Shown here: piece by piece, positions 52,219 to 60,618 of the stretch
Position numbering within the stretch: the first letter of the stretch is position 1
Layout: the number at the start of each line of letters is the position of its first letter
Origin: Collinsella sp.
Lineage (GTDB): Bacteria > Actinomycetota > Coriobacteriia > Coriobacteriales > Coriobacteriaceae
Reading direction: 5' to 3'
Assembly: GCA_019414205.1 (NCBI GenBank)
Contig: DXML01000005.1
Coordinates: 33,231-97,230 of the forward strand
DNA length: 64,000 nt
Made by a program: the position numbers and the translations under genes
The notes under the pieces: model-generated
The model's input: the letters and a program-made list of their open reading frames with translations, nothing else
The model's database searches: none
Told to the model about the DNA's origin: nothing

Positions 52219-53541
52219 TTAGTCGTCCTTGTCGTCTTTCATGACAACGGTGGTCTCGGTGTGGCTGAAGGTGTCGTGTTTCTCGGTCAGGTCGAGCTCG
52301 CCACAATACTCATCGGCACAGGTTGCTTCGTTGGCCGTCTTGAGCTGGCCTACCAGTAGCACGTCTCCGATAATCACGATGATCAGCGGCGCGATGATAT
52401 TGATGAGGATGCCCTCGATATCAAAGGTGAGGTAATCCGGATCGAAGGCGTATTCCCCCATAAAGAGAATCTGGGAGAGGATAAATCCGATCATAAAGAA
52501 CAGCACCGAGGCGATGACGAGCTTGGGCTTGGAGCAGGGGAGCTCGCCGACCAAGCGGCCGGTCTGGCCGTTCATGGCAAACAGGTAGCTCTTGCCGTTC
52601 CACGAGGTGGAGAGCATCCAGACGGGGAACAGGGCGTAGTCGCTGTCTTCCCAGGTGTAGTCGAGCTGCTTGCTTTCGACCGTGGCATCGTCGTATTCGT
52701 CGACGACAGTCTCGCGCAGGGCCGAGATCGTGCTTTCTTCCATACGGCGCTCGGCGCGCGCCTTGCAGGTCTCGCAGTCCTCGTCGTAACGGTTGGCGAT
52801 GTAGCCGGGCATATATGCGACCGAGAACGGACGCAGCGCGTCGTAGTCAAACGGCTCGATGGCGTCCATGTGGCCGTCGGGCATCTTGGACGATCCATCG
52901 ACGGGCACGCGCTTAAACGAGATATTGCCCTTGCGATAGGCATCGTAGTGGTCGGTGGTCGTGACGGTGCGGTCGGATTCCTCGGTCACGGTCTCGTTGG
53001 TCGCGTCAAAGTACACTTCGCCGTCAACGCGGGCACCGTAGAGCCAAAACGGCACGTAGACACCTTGGACCTCGTCGATGTGGTTGCCGGTGACAAAGCT
53101 CTTGGGCAGCAAGATCTTGCCCTTATAGTGTTCCTTGAGTGCGGCCGTGACATCGTCGCGCCCGAGCTTAAACGGAATCACCAGGTCGGGCGAGAAGTCG
53201 CCCGAGAGCTGGCCGGGCGCCACGGCGGAGTTGCCGCAGTACGGGCAGGTGGTGACGGCGACGGTGCCGTCGGACACGAGCTCGGCGCCGCACGACGAGC
53301 AGATGTAGCCGGCGTTTTGGGCGAGCTCCTGCACGGCATCGTCGGCAGCAGGTTTGGGAGCTGCGGCTGCGGCATCGGCTTTGGCATCTGCCTTGTCCTG
53401 GCGCTCGCGATAGAGTGCCTCGACTTCTTCGACTTTAAAACGCGAGTCACAGTAGTCGCAGACGAGCTTTTGCTCGGCACTGGCAAAGTGAAGGGGGCCG
53501 CCACACGCGGGGCACTGATAGTTAACGCTCTCGAAGGCCAT
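52219..53541 (-). CDS. Zinc-ribbon membrane protein (YdjG-like)
   Basis: A 440-residue protein with two N-terminal zinc ribbons (CPACGGPLHFASAEQKLVCDYC about 10-31; CSSCGAELVSD...CPYCG about 80-103), separated by a charged Ala-rich linker. A large central domain and two membrane helices (about 355-400) follow. It resembles B. subtilis YdjG in layout. It is 24 bases downstream of the DUF4428 gene and part of the same operon as the SPFH protein. It probably links a soluble stress complex to the membrane. Confidence 0.85.
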   Translation of the reverse strand: MAFESVNYQCPACGGPLHFASAEQKLVCDYCDSRFKVEEVEALYRERQDKADAKADAAAAAPKPAADDAVQELAQNAGYICSSCGAELVSDGTVAVTTCPYCGNSAVAPGQLSGDFSPDLVIPFKLGRDDVTAALKEHYKGKILLPKSFVTGNHIDEVQGVYVPFWLYGARVDGEVYFDATNETVTEESDRTVTTTDHYDAYRKGNISFKRVPVDGSSKMPDGHMDAIEPFDYDALRPFSVAYMPGYIANRYDEDCETCKARAERRMEESTISALRETVVDEYDDATVESKQLDYTWEDSDYALFPVWMLSTSWNGKSYLFAMNGQTGRLVGELPCSKPKLVIASVLFFMIGFILSQILFMGEYAFDPDYLTFDIEGILINIIAPLIIVIIGDVLLVGQLKTANEATCADEYCGELDLTEKHDTFSHTETTVVMKDDKDD

Positions 53542-53565
53542 GATCGGTCCTTTCCGTGCCGGAGG

Positions 53566-54303
53566 CTATGCGCCGATGGCGCCGCCGCAGTATTCGCAGC
53601 GCCCACTGGCATCGGGAATGGTGGTGGCTCCGCAGAAGGGGCAGGTCACCGCGGTCTTGGGGGCCTTGGCGGCCACGACGCTGTCGCGCGTCTCCTGGCG
53701 CAGCTGCACCAGCGCGTCGCGGACCTCGGTTGCCTGGCGCTTGGCCTCGCGGTATTCGATGGAGCCGCGCTGATCGATGGTGGAGTCGTTCACGCGCAGG
53801 TTGATCTCGGTAAAGTACGGCGTGTTGACGTGAATGGTCAGATTAAAGTCGTAATCCAGGTCGTAGCGCGGCGGATTGTAGCTCTCGCGCTCGCCGTCCT
53901 TGGTCTCGCGATAGATTTCGGTGCGATGCTCGTCGATATCCATATCGCAGCCGAGTACCTGCGAGAACTCGATGATGTCGGGATTGGCGTCGCGCCAGCG
54001 GCTCTGCGAGGTGATGATCAGCAGGCCCTCGTCCTCATCGAGCATGATGTTGGTGCGCCCGGCAGAAAGCGTGCGCGTGGGGTTGAACGACGCCAAGCGC
54101 TCGGCATTGGCCTCGCGGTAGGCGATCTGCTCGCGGATATCGTCCGCGGTGCTGGAGCGATAACCGTGAAAGTAGGGGGAGAGCTTGCCGGCGCACTCTT
54201 TGCACAGGTAGCCTTCATTGATTTTTGTCTTACCTAGAAGTCCCAGCTCGGTACCGCAAATCGCGCACTCTTTCTTCTCGAACATCTTGTCAAAGAAGCC
54301 CAT
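53566..54303 (-). CDS. DUF4428 zinc-finger protein
   Basis: A 245-residue protein starting with MGFFDKMFEKKECAICG, the DUF4428 zinc-binding motif (Cys pairs CAIC and CKEC). A central beta-rich PH-like domain (about 80-180) follows, with a C-terminal zinc ribbon (CPFCGATTIPDASGRCEYCG, about 218-237). It is the first gene of the operon with the YdjG-like, SPFH and lipoprotein genes. Shared zinc ribbons across the three cytoplasmic products suggest one complex. Confidence 0.85.
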   Translation of the reverse strand: MGFFDKMFEKKECAICGTELGLLGKTKINEGYLCKECAGKLSPYFHGYRSSTADDIREQIAYREANAERLASFNPTRTLSAGRTNIMLDEDEGLLIITSQSRWRDANPDIIEFSQVLGCDMDIDEHRTEIYRETKDGERESYNPPRYDLDYDFNLTIHVNTPYFTEINLRVNDSTIDQRGSIEYREAKRQATEVRDALVQLRQETRDSVVAAKAPKTAVTCPFCGATTIPDASGRCEYCGGAIGA

Positions 54304-54424
54304 GGCTGCCTCCCATCAACTGGTAGCGTGTGTCACTTTTGATGATGGGGGAGTGCGCGATCCTTCGCGATACCCGGACGGCTCAAGGAGTCTCCGCAAC
54401 TGGGACACATGGCCCATTTTTCCT

Positions 54425-54533
54425 ACTCATTGGGGACGTACTTAAATGAGTGGCAGTTGGGGGACACTCCTTGCCGCGGGTAGTCATTGGGCCACTCATT
54501 GGGGACGTACTTAAATGAGTGGTGCTTAAATGA
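54425..54533. repeat. ACTCATTGGGGACGTACTT palindromes abutting a truncated gene
   Basis: Two copies of the ACTCATTGGGGACGTACTTAA-type palindrome (54425-54452 and 54493-54520) with a partial third TTAAATGAGTGG, ending directly at the start of the LuxR remnant. Confidence 0.88.
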
Positions 54534-54788
54534 GTGGTGGAGGCCGCGGAGCCCACGTCCGATGAACGCCTCGATGCCTTCGTCGTCACCTTTGGGCTTA
54601 CAAGGCGCGAGCGCGATATGCTTGAGGTCTTGGTCGTTTCGGACCAGAGCGTCCAGGACATCGCCACAACGCTTTTCCTCTCGCGCTCCACGCTCTACCG
54701 CCACATTTCCTTGATCAACAAAAAGACCGACACCGCTTCGCGTGTGGCCCTTATCAACTTCTTCTGGTCCTGGACACCCAAGGACTAG
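54534..54788 (+). pseudogene. LuxR-type HTH remnant
   Basis: Only 84 residues remain, almost all a LuxR HTH ('FGLTRRERDMLEVLVVSDQSVQDIATTLFLSRSTLYRHISLINKKT'). The N-terminal sensor or membrane half is absent, and palindromic repeats lie exactly where it should be. The frame starts at a GTG without a clear ribosome site. It is most likely a 5'-truncated regulator, although a stand-alone HTH protein cannot be excluded. Confidence 0.6.
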
Positions 54789-54802
54789 CTAATCCCCCAA
54801 TA

Positions 54803-54870
54803 AGTTGCGGTGGAATAGTCCCTAAATTAAAGTCACGGGGCTTTAAGCGGGAACTATTTCACCGCAACTG
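54803..54870. repeat. Imperfect long hairpin between LuxR remnant and mgtA
   Basis: AGTTGCGGTGGAATAGT (54803-54819) pairs with AACTATTTCACCGCAACT (54853-54870) with one extra base; an inner TTAAAG/CTTTAA pair extends it. It may also terminate transcription between two convergent genes. Confidence 0.7.
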
Positions 54871-54960
54871 CTGAGGGGATAGACTGCGACAGCGGCAGAG
54901 GCAGCGGCATCGGTGGCGGCAGAGGCAACGGCAACTGGCAGGGTGTTTTCCGTCTGCTTG

Positions 54961-57729
54961 CTACAGCAGCTCGCCGTGGCGGGCAATGTAGCGGCGCTTT
55001 GCCAGCTGAGTGAGCGCGATGTAGGCGGTGACGATGCCGATGAGCAGCGCGAAGAAGCTCGCCGGCAGCGGCAAGAGGCCGAGCGCATCGGCGATGGGGC
55101 TTGCCGGCAGCCAGGTGACGAGCGCCAGGCCCAGTACGGTGAGAACGCACAGCGCGGGCGCGGCGTGGTCGCGCGGGCTCGGCAGGCGCGGGGAGCGCAG
55201 CATGTGGATCACGAGCGTCTGCGACCACATGGACTCGACAAACCAGCCGCTCTGGAAGAGCGCCACAAAGGCCGCCATGCCTGCGGCGTTGCCCGTCCCG
55301 GCGAGCTCGGACCAGCTTGCGCCTACGGTGGCAGGGCACACCACAAAGAAGAGCGCGGCGAAGGTTACGATGTCAAACAGCGAGCTCACGGGACCCAACT
55401 CGAGCATAAAGCCCTTAATGGACGCGGCGTCCCAGGCGCGCGGACGGGCGGTCCAGGCGTCATCGACGGTGTCCCACGGCAGCGCGATACACACGATCTC
55501 GTAGACCAGCGACAGCAACACCAGCTGCAGGGCGCTCATGGGCAAAAACGGCAGGAACAGGCTCGCGACGGTCACGGACAGTACGTTGCCAAAGTTGGAG
55601 CTCACCGTGGTCTTGAGGTACTTGAGCAGGTTGCCGTAGGTGCGGCGGCCTTCGATGATGCCGCGCTCGAGCACACCCAGGTCCTTCTGAAGCAAGATGA
55701 TATCGGCGGATTCCTTGGCGATGTCGACGGCCGAATCGACCGAGATGCCGCAGTCGCTCGCGCGCATGGCGGCGGCGTCGTTGATGCCGTCGCCCATAAA
55801 GCCCACGGTGTGGCCGAGCAGCTCGCGCATGACGCGCACCAGACGCGCCTTCTGCAGCGGCGAGAGCTTGGCGAAGAGGTGGGTGTGCTCGGCGCGCTCG
55901 GCAAGCTCGGCGTCATCGAGCGCATCGATCTCGGAGCCCAGCAAGACATTGCTCGCGTCGATACCGATCTGCTCGCAGACGGTGGCGGCGACGCGATCGT
56001 TGTCGCCGGTCAGGACCTTGACCGCCACGCCCTTGGCCTCGAGGGTGGCGACGGCGCCCGCGGCACTCGCCTTGGGCGGATCGAGGAAGGCCAAAAAGCC
56101 CATCAGCACCATGTCGCACTCGTCGGCGATGCCAAACTCGCCCACGCAGCGCGGATTGGTCTTCTGCGCCACGGCAATCACGCGCAGGCCCTCGGCGTTA
56201 AGTCCGGCGACCTGCTTTCGAATCTGGGCGAGCCTCTCGTCGGTGAGCGGCTGAGCGATGCCATCGACCTCGACAAAGGAGCAGATCTCGAGCATTTCCT
56301 CGGCAGCGCCCTTGGTAACCATCTGGGTTTTGCCTTGGGCGTCGGCGACAACTACGCTCAGGCGACGGCGCGAGAAATCGAAGGGCACCTCGTCGACCTT
56401 GGTATAGCGGTCGCGCAGGCTCTGGCCCAGCATGGAATCGGGCACGACGGTCGAGGGCGTCACATCGGCACGGTCGATGACGGCCAGGTCGATAAGGTTT
56501 TTGAGGCCGGTCTGGAAGAAGCTGTTCAAAAACGCATGGCGCAGCACGCGTGCATCCTCGTTGCCGTCGGTGTTGAGGTAGCGCTCGAGCACGATGCGGT
56601 CCTCGGTGAGGGTGCCGGTCTTGTCGCAGCACAGGACGTCCATCGCGCCGAGGTTTTGGATCGCCGGCAGTTCCTTGACGATAACCTGGCGACGGGCGAG
56701 GTCCTTGGCGCCCTGCGACAGGCTCGTGGTCACGATGACGGGAAGCATCTGCGGCGTGATGCCCACGGCCACGCTCGTGGCGAACAACAGCGCATCGATG
56801 ACGTTGCCCTTGGTGGCGGCGTTGATGGCAAAGACCGCCGGCGCCATAACGAGCATGAGGCGCACGAGCAGCATGGAGACGCTCGAGACGCCGCGGTCAA
56901 ACGCGCTCTTCTCGCCGCGCCCGTTGAGCATCTTGGCGATGCCGCCCAGGTATGTGTCCGAGCCGGTGGCAACGACGAGTGCCATGGCGGTGCCGTTTTG
57001 CACGGAGGTGCCGGTAAAGACGATGTTCTTGCAGGCAGACAGCGGCAACGCGGAGCTGTCGGCGCCCTCAATGACAGCTGCGGCAGAGGTCTTCTCGACG
57101 TCCTCGCTCTCGCCCGTGAGCGCGGACTCGATCACAAACAGGTCGCGCGCGGTGATGATGCGGGCATCGGCCGGCACCATATCGCCGGCAGAGAGAAGGA
57201 TCACATCGCCGGGGACGAGCTCGTCGAAGGGGATTTCGAGGCGCTCGTCGTCGCGCAGGGCGCAGCAGGTGTTAGAGACCAGGTCCTTGAGGGCCTCGGC
57301 CGCATTGCCGCTGCGGGCTTCCTGGATAAACTTCATGCCGCCCGATACCAGCAACATGATGCCGATGACGATGACCGTGGAGGGGTCGCGCTGCGGCTCG
57401 GGCACGGCGAGCACGTCGATGTAGAGCGAGACCAGCGCGAGCGCGGCGAGGATGCCGGCGAAGGGGTCAACGAATGCGTCGGCGATGCGGCGCACAAGCG
57501 TCTTGGTCGGCGCCTCGATGGTGTTGGGGCCGACGGCGTTCAGGCGCTCGGCGGCATGCTCGGCAGTGAGTCCGTCGGCCGTGGCGTCGAGCAGCACGAG
57601 GGCGTCCTCGGCGCTATGGGTGGCGGCGAATATGATGTTCTTGGACATGCCGGCGCGAGCGGCGGGGCGCGCCGTGCGGCGGCGCTTGGAGATGGCTTCG
57701 AGTACCGTGGCGGTTTTGAGCATCAGCAT
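54961..57729 (-). CDS. mgtA: Magnesium-importing P-type ATPase
   Basis: A 922-residue P-type ATPase of the MgtA/MgtB (type IIIB) group. It has an actuator motif LTGES (about 203), phosphorylation site CCDKTGTLTED (about 366), a nucleotide domain ('MVTKGAAEEMLEIC') and a hinge 'MGDGINDAAAM' (about 646), with about ten membrane helices. It imports Mg2+ when external levels are low. AAGGAGGA lies four bases before the ATG at 57729; the ATG two codons later is an alternative. No Mg-sensing leader could be recognised upstream. Confidence 0.93.
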   Translation of the reverse strand: MLMLKTATVLEAISKRRRTARPAARAGMSKNIIFAATHSAEDALVLLDATADGLTAEHAAERLNAVGPNTIEAPTKTLVRRIADAFVDPFAGILAALALVSLYIDVLAVPEPQRDPSTVIVIGIMLLVSGGMKFIQEARSGNAAEALKDLVSNTCCALRDDERLEIPFDELVPGDVILLSAGDMVPADARIITARDLFVIESALTGESEDVEKTSAAAVIEGADSSALPLSACKNIVFTGTSVQNGTAMALVVATGSDTYLGGIAKMLNGRGEKSAFDRGVSSVSMLLVRLMLVMAPAVFAINAATKGNVIDALLFATSVAVGITPQMLPVIVTTSLSQGAKDLARRQVIVKELPAIQNLGAMDVLCCDKTGTLTEDRIVLERYLNTDGNEDARVLRHAFLNSFFQTGLKNLIDLAVIDRADVTPSTVVPDSMLGQSLRDRYTKVDEVPFDFSRRRLSVVVADAQGKTQMVTKGAAEEMLEICSFVEVDGIAQPLTDERLAQIRKQVAGLNAEGLRVIAVAQKTNPRCVGEFGIADECDMVLMGFLAFLDPPKASAAGAVATLEAKGVAVKVLTGDNDRVAATVCEQIGIDASNVLLGSEIDALDDAELAERAEHTHLFAKLSPLQKARLVRVMRELLGHTVGFMGDGINDAAAMRASDCGISVDSAVDIAKESADIILLQKDLGVLERGIIEGRRTYGNLLKYLKTTVSSNFGNVLSVTVASLFLPFLPMSALQLVLLSLVYEIVCIALPWDTVDDAWTARPRAWDAASIKGFMLELGPVSSLFDIVTFAALFFVVCPATVGASWSELAGTGNAAGMAAFVALFQSGWFVESMWSQTLVIHMLRSPRLPSPRDHAAPALCVLTVLGLALVTWLPASPIADALGLLPLPASFFALLIGIVTAYIALTQLAKRRYIARHGELL

Positions 57730-58164
57730 AGGGTCCTCCTTGTTGAAGGGAGTTAGCGTACGTGTCGTATTTGCTTCAAAAAACCTAGATGTCGCTCACG
57801 TCATGCTTTCAAACCACCACAAAGGGACAGGCACCTTTGTGGTGGTTTTGACGATCGGTTAGTGGCGCTTATGCGTGCGCGGAATCCTCGCGGCGTGCCG
57901 AGGGCGACATGCAGGTTTTTCGACTATGGCTGCCTTCCATGGCACACCCCCTTAAGGCCGGGCGCGGCGCGCTTTGGGTATCTCGTACCCGTTTTAATCC
58001 GCCCGTATTTTTGATGAGGGGGTTTGCCGTGTCAACCCCTTTGTTTGGAAAACCATTGCCCCTGACAAAGCCTTTACAGAATGCTGAGGCCCCAAAGCGC
58101 GCCCGCAACGCGCCTTGCCTGCGCTAAACTGGAAGACACGTACGCGATTACGAGAGGAGCCCGC
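57730..58164. other. Divergent intergenic region between mgtA and pyrE
   Basis: Contains a CCACCACAAAGG hairpin (57811-57848) and otherwise no recognisable gene. A 79-codon minus-strand frame (57869-58108) has no protein-like features. Confidence 0.5.
57811..57848. repeat. CCACCACAAAGG hairpin
   Basis: Perfect 15-bp stem (57811-57825/57834-57848) with loop GACAGGCA. It is the inverse of the hairpin at 44261-44314. Confidence 0.88.
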
Positions 58165-58848
58165 ATGGAGGCTTACAAGCAAGAGTTCATCAAGTTTATG
58201 GTCGAGTCCGATGTTCTTAAGTTCGGCAGCTTTACGCTCAAGAGCGGCCGTCAGTCCCCGTTCTTTATGAACGCCGGCGCTTACGTGACGGGCTATCAGC
58301 TCAAGAAGCTGGGCGAGTATTACGCCCAGGCCATTCACGATAACTTTGGCGACGACTTCGACGTGCTGTTTGGACCGGCCTACAAGGGCATTCCGCTGGC
58401 CGTCGTGACCGCCATTGCCTACCACGAGCTGTACGGCAAGGAGGTCAAGTACTGCTGTGACCGCAAGGAGGCCAAGGACCACGGTGCCGACAAGGGCAAC
58501 CTTTTGGGCTATGAGCCCCAGGACGGCGACCGCGTGATTATGGTCGAGGATGTCACCACCAGCGGTAAGTCCATCGACGAGACCTATCCCAAGGTCAAGG
58601 CTGCTGCCGATGTCGAGATCAAGGGCCTCATCGTGTCCCTCAACCGCATGGAGGTCGGCAAGGGTGGCGTGACCACCGCGCAGAAGGAGATCGAGGCCAA
58701 GTACGGTTTCCCCGTCGCGAGCATCGTCTCCATGGCCGAGGTCGTCGAGACCCTCTACAACCACGAGATCGACGGCAAAGTCGTCATCGACGACGAGCTC
58801 AAGGCCGCTATCGACGCCTACTACGAGCAGTACGGAGCTCGGGAGTAG
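58165..58848 (+). CDS. pyrE: Orotate phosphoribosyltransferase
   Basis: A 227-residue PyrE that makes orotidine 5'-phosphate from orotate and PRPP in pyrimidine synthesis. It shows 'LKFGSFTLKSGRQSPFFMNAG', the 'LFGPAYKGIPLAV' loop and the PRPP-binding VIMVEDVTTSGKS (about 125-137). The ATG at 58165 has GAGAGGAG six bases upstream. No other pyr genes are adjacent. Confidence 0.95.
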   Translation: MEAYKQEFIKFMVESDVLKFGSFTLKSGRQSPFFMNAGAYVTGYQLKKLGEYYAQAIHDNFGDDFDVLFGPAYKGIPLAVVTAIAYHELYGKEVKYCCDRKEAKDHGADKGNLLGYEPQDGDRVIMVEDVTTSGKSIDETYPKVKAAADVEIKGLIVSLNRMEVGKGGVTTAQKEIEAKYGFPVASIVSMAEVVETLYNHEIDGKVVIDDELKAAIDAYYEQYGARE

Positions 58849-58851
58849 GTA

Positions 58852-58937
58852 GTTACGCGGTTTTACCAAACCGCGTAACCAGTTGACGCTGCGCGCCGCC
58901 CAGGGCGACAATTTGTCATTCAAAAGGCGAGGCATGA
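58852..58937. repeat. 3'-flanking repeat with GTTACGCGG hairpin, copy 1
   Basis: GTTACGCGGTTT (58852-58863) pairs with AAACCGCGTAAC (58868-58879); it probably acts as the pyrE terminator. The following ~60 bases (GTTGACGCTGC...CAATTTGTC...GGCATGACC) recur after the lipoprotein gene at 63897-64000. Confidence 0.8.
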
Positions 58938-59078
58938 CCAGAAGGTCAATGTCTCGTCTTTTTCACGCCAACTTGTTCGCCCTGGACGTCGCTCGCTGTC
59001 CGTCCTCTACTTGCGGCGTTGTCTTGCTCCGGATGCGGTGGTCATTGGGTGTTCCTATAGTTTTGTCAACCGTCGGGG

Positions 59079-60212
59079 CTACTCCCGGTAGGGCACCCGG
59101 TCGCGCATCACGGCGTATATCGCCCTGAGCCGCTTCCTCGCGACGGCTTTGAGCGCCCGCCCGTGCCCCATGCCCCGCGCCCTGCAGGCCCGGTAGTACT
59201 CGCCGTAGCGCCCCGAGGACCTCACCAGGCTGTTGCACGAGAAGATCAGCAGGGACTTGAGCCTCGCGTCGCCGCGCCTGGACGCCCTGACCGACCTCAC
59301 CGACGTTCCGGAGCTCCTCACCCTCGGGGCTATGCCGCAGTACGAGGCCAGGTGGTCGTGGTCCGGGAACCTCCCGATGTCGACCGACACCGCGAGCTGC
59401 GCCGCGGTCCTCGGGCCGATGCCGGGCACGGTGAGCAGGCACGCGTAGGTCTCGTCGCCCTCGAGCAGCGCCGCCGTCTCGGCCTCGAGGGCCCCGGCCT
59501 CGTCGAGGGCCTCCGATATCCGGGCGGCCAGGAACCTGACCTGCCTGTTCTCGGCCTCGACGAGCGCCGGCGGGGGCGCGGTGGAGGCGGCCGCGGCCTC
59601 CCCGGCGGCCTCGGCCCGCGGGCCCCCGGCCCCGGAGCGGGCGATCCCCCACGCCCCGCCGAACCCGGCGAGCAGCTCCAGCCACCGCCGGTCCGACAGG
59701 TCGACCGCGGCCTCGAGGGCCGGGCAGGACTCGAGCAGCACCGCGCGCAGGCGGTTCTTGTCCCTGGTCGCGCAGGCGACGACGTGGTCGCGCTGCGACG
59801 AGAGGGCGCGGGCGGCCTCGAGGGCCTCGCCGCGGCCCGGGACCCCCGACAGGGAGTCCGGCACGCCCAGGGCGGTCCGCGCGATCACCGCGGCGTCGCG
59901 CTCGTCGGTCTTGGCCTCGCCGGCGAACAGGCCCGCGGCGCGGCTGGCGGCGAGCCCGGGCAGGTGGGCGACCCCGAGCCCCGCGGCGCGGGCCCGCCTC
60001 ACGGCGAGGGACCCTATGTTGCGGAACTGGTCGACGACGACGAGCGTGCCGGCGGGCGCGGAGGCGAACAGCGCGTCGAGCTCGGCCTCCCTGTTGCGGA
60101 CGGGGGCGCTGGCCAGCACCTCCCCGTCGCGGTCGACCAGGCAGGCCCAGTGCGATGACTTGCCGACGTCCAGGCCGAGCACGGCCGCGGGCCTGGTGGA
60201 TGGCGCTTTCAC
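59079..60212 (-). CDS. IS110-family transposase (DEDD recombinase)
   Basis: A 377-residue protein. The N-terminal RuvC-like DEDD domain shows 'LGLDVGKSSHWACLV' (Asp14 region), 'VVVDQFRNIG' and 'AKTDERDAAVIARTA'. A coiled linker leads to a Transposase_20 domain, 'LLTVPGIGPRTAAQLAVSV' and 'YCGIAPRVRSSGTS', where a Ser is the expected second catalytic residue. The GTG at 60212 has GGAAGGA six bases upstream, which is better than the frame's first ATG at 60266. The protein would use the adjacent bridge RNA to pair donor and target. Confidence 0.92.
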   Translation of the reverse strand: MKAPSTRPAAVLGLDVGKSSHWACLVDRDGEVLASAPVRNREAELDALFASAPAGTLVVVDQFRNIGSLAVRRARAAGLGVAHLPGLAASRAAGLFAGEAKTDERDAAVIARTALGVPDSLSGVPGRGEALEAARALSSQRDHVVACATRDKNRLRAVLLESCPALEAAVDLSDRRWLELLAGFGGAWGIARSGAGGPRAEAAGEAAAASTAPPPALVEAENRQVRFLAARISEALDEAGALEAETAALLEGDETYACLLTVPGIGPRTAAQLAVSVDIGRFPDHDHLASYCGIAPRVRSSGTSVRSVRASRRGDARLKSLLIFSCNSLVRSSGRYGEYYRACRARGMGHGRALKAVARKRLRAIYAVMRDRVPYRE

Positions 60213-60461
60213 GGTGGTATCCTTCCGGTAGTCGTTCGACCGGATGGCCTCCCCCTCGGCACTCACATTACCAGCCGCGGCACCTGCCCGGCACTTTCCT
60301 ATCAGCCGTCGGGGGCGGCGCGTCCCGCGCCGGCAGCACCCAACGGGCCCTCTCGGGGGCAGGGACGTTCGGCCGTGCGCGGGCGCCCGGTCGGCGGCCC
60401 GTTCTGGGCGCGCCTCAATCGTAGCCCGAGACGGTCCCGGGCTGACAATTTCGACTGTAAT
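60213..60461 (-). ncRNA. Candidate bridge RNA of the IS110 element
   Basis: Read on the minus strand, four guide-like segments occur in the IS621 order. LTG GAACGTCCC (60370-60362) equals the left target half. RTG CGTTGGG (60345-60339) pairs with CCCAATG of the right half with one G-U. LDG ATAGGAA (60302-60296) equals the element's right end. RDG GTAATG (60271-60266) pairs with the core plus the left end, CATTAC. A GCCC/GGGC stem lies between LTG and RTG, as in a target-binding loop. Exact RNA ends are unknown. Confidence 0.75.
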
Positions 60462-60618
60462 GGACGTTCTTAAATGACTGCTCGAGATGAGCGTCCAAAA
60501 ATCCGCGCTCGTTCGATTGACGCATGTCTACGCAGCGTAGGTTGTCGAGCCTGGCCTTCAAATGGATACTGACTGTCGAACCGGTTCACTCCATTTCTTC
60601 AATTTGATTGGACAGCCC

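Larger units (their letters stand above)
59050..60461 (-). mobile_element. IS110-family insertion sequence (IS110 group, about 1.41 kb)
   Basis: Boundaries come from the split target. GTCATTGGG ends at 59049 and GGACGTTCTTAAATGACT begins at 60462; together they rebuild the repeat GTCATTGGGGACGTTCTT found intact at 45703 and 34385. In transposase orientation the left end begins ATTACAGTCG and the right end finishes CTATAGGAACA. There are no terminal inverted repeats and at most a 1-2-bp core duplication, as expected for IS110. A 250-base left non-coding region and a 29-base right one fit the IS110 group rather than IS1111. GC is visibly higher than in the neighbours. Confidence 0.88.

Noticed and set aside
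54913..57756. 947-codon plus-strand open frame
   Set aside because: It is the exact antisense of mgtA, rich in His/Gln/Arg/Gly, with no domain pattern; high GC makes such shadows common.
57869..58108. 79-codon minus-strand gene upstream of pyrE
   Set aside because: No ribosome site, no hydrophobic or domain pattern, and it overlaps the pyrE leader region.
59163..60158. 331-codon plus-strand frame inside the IS110 element
   Set aside because: Antisense to the transposase, Arg/Gly/Ala-rich, with no domain; explained by very high GC.
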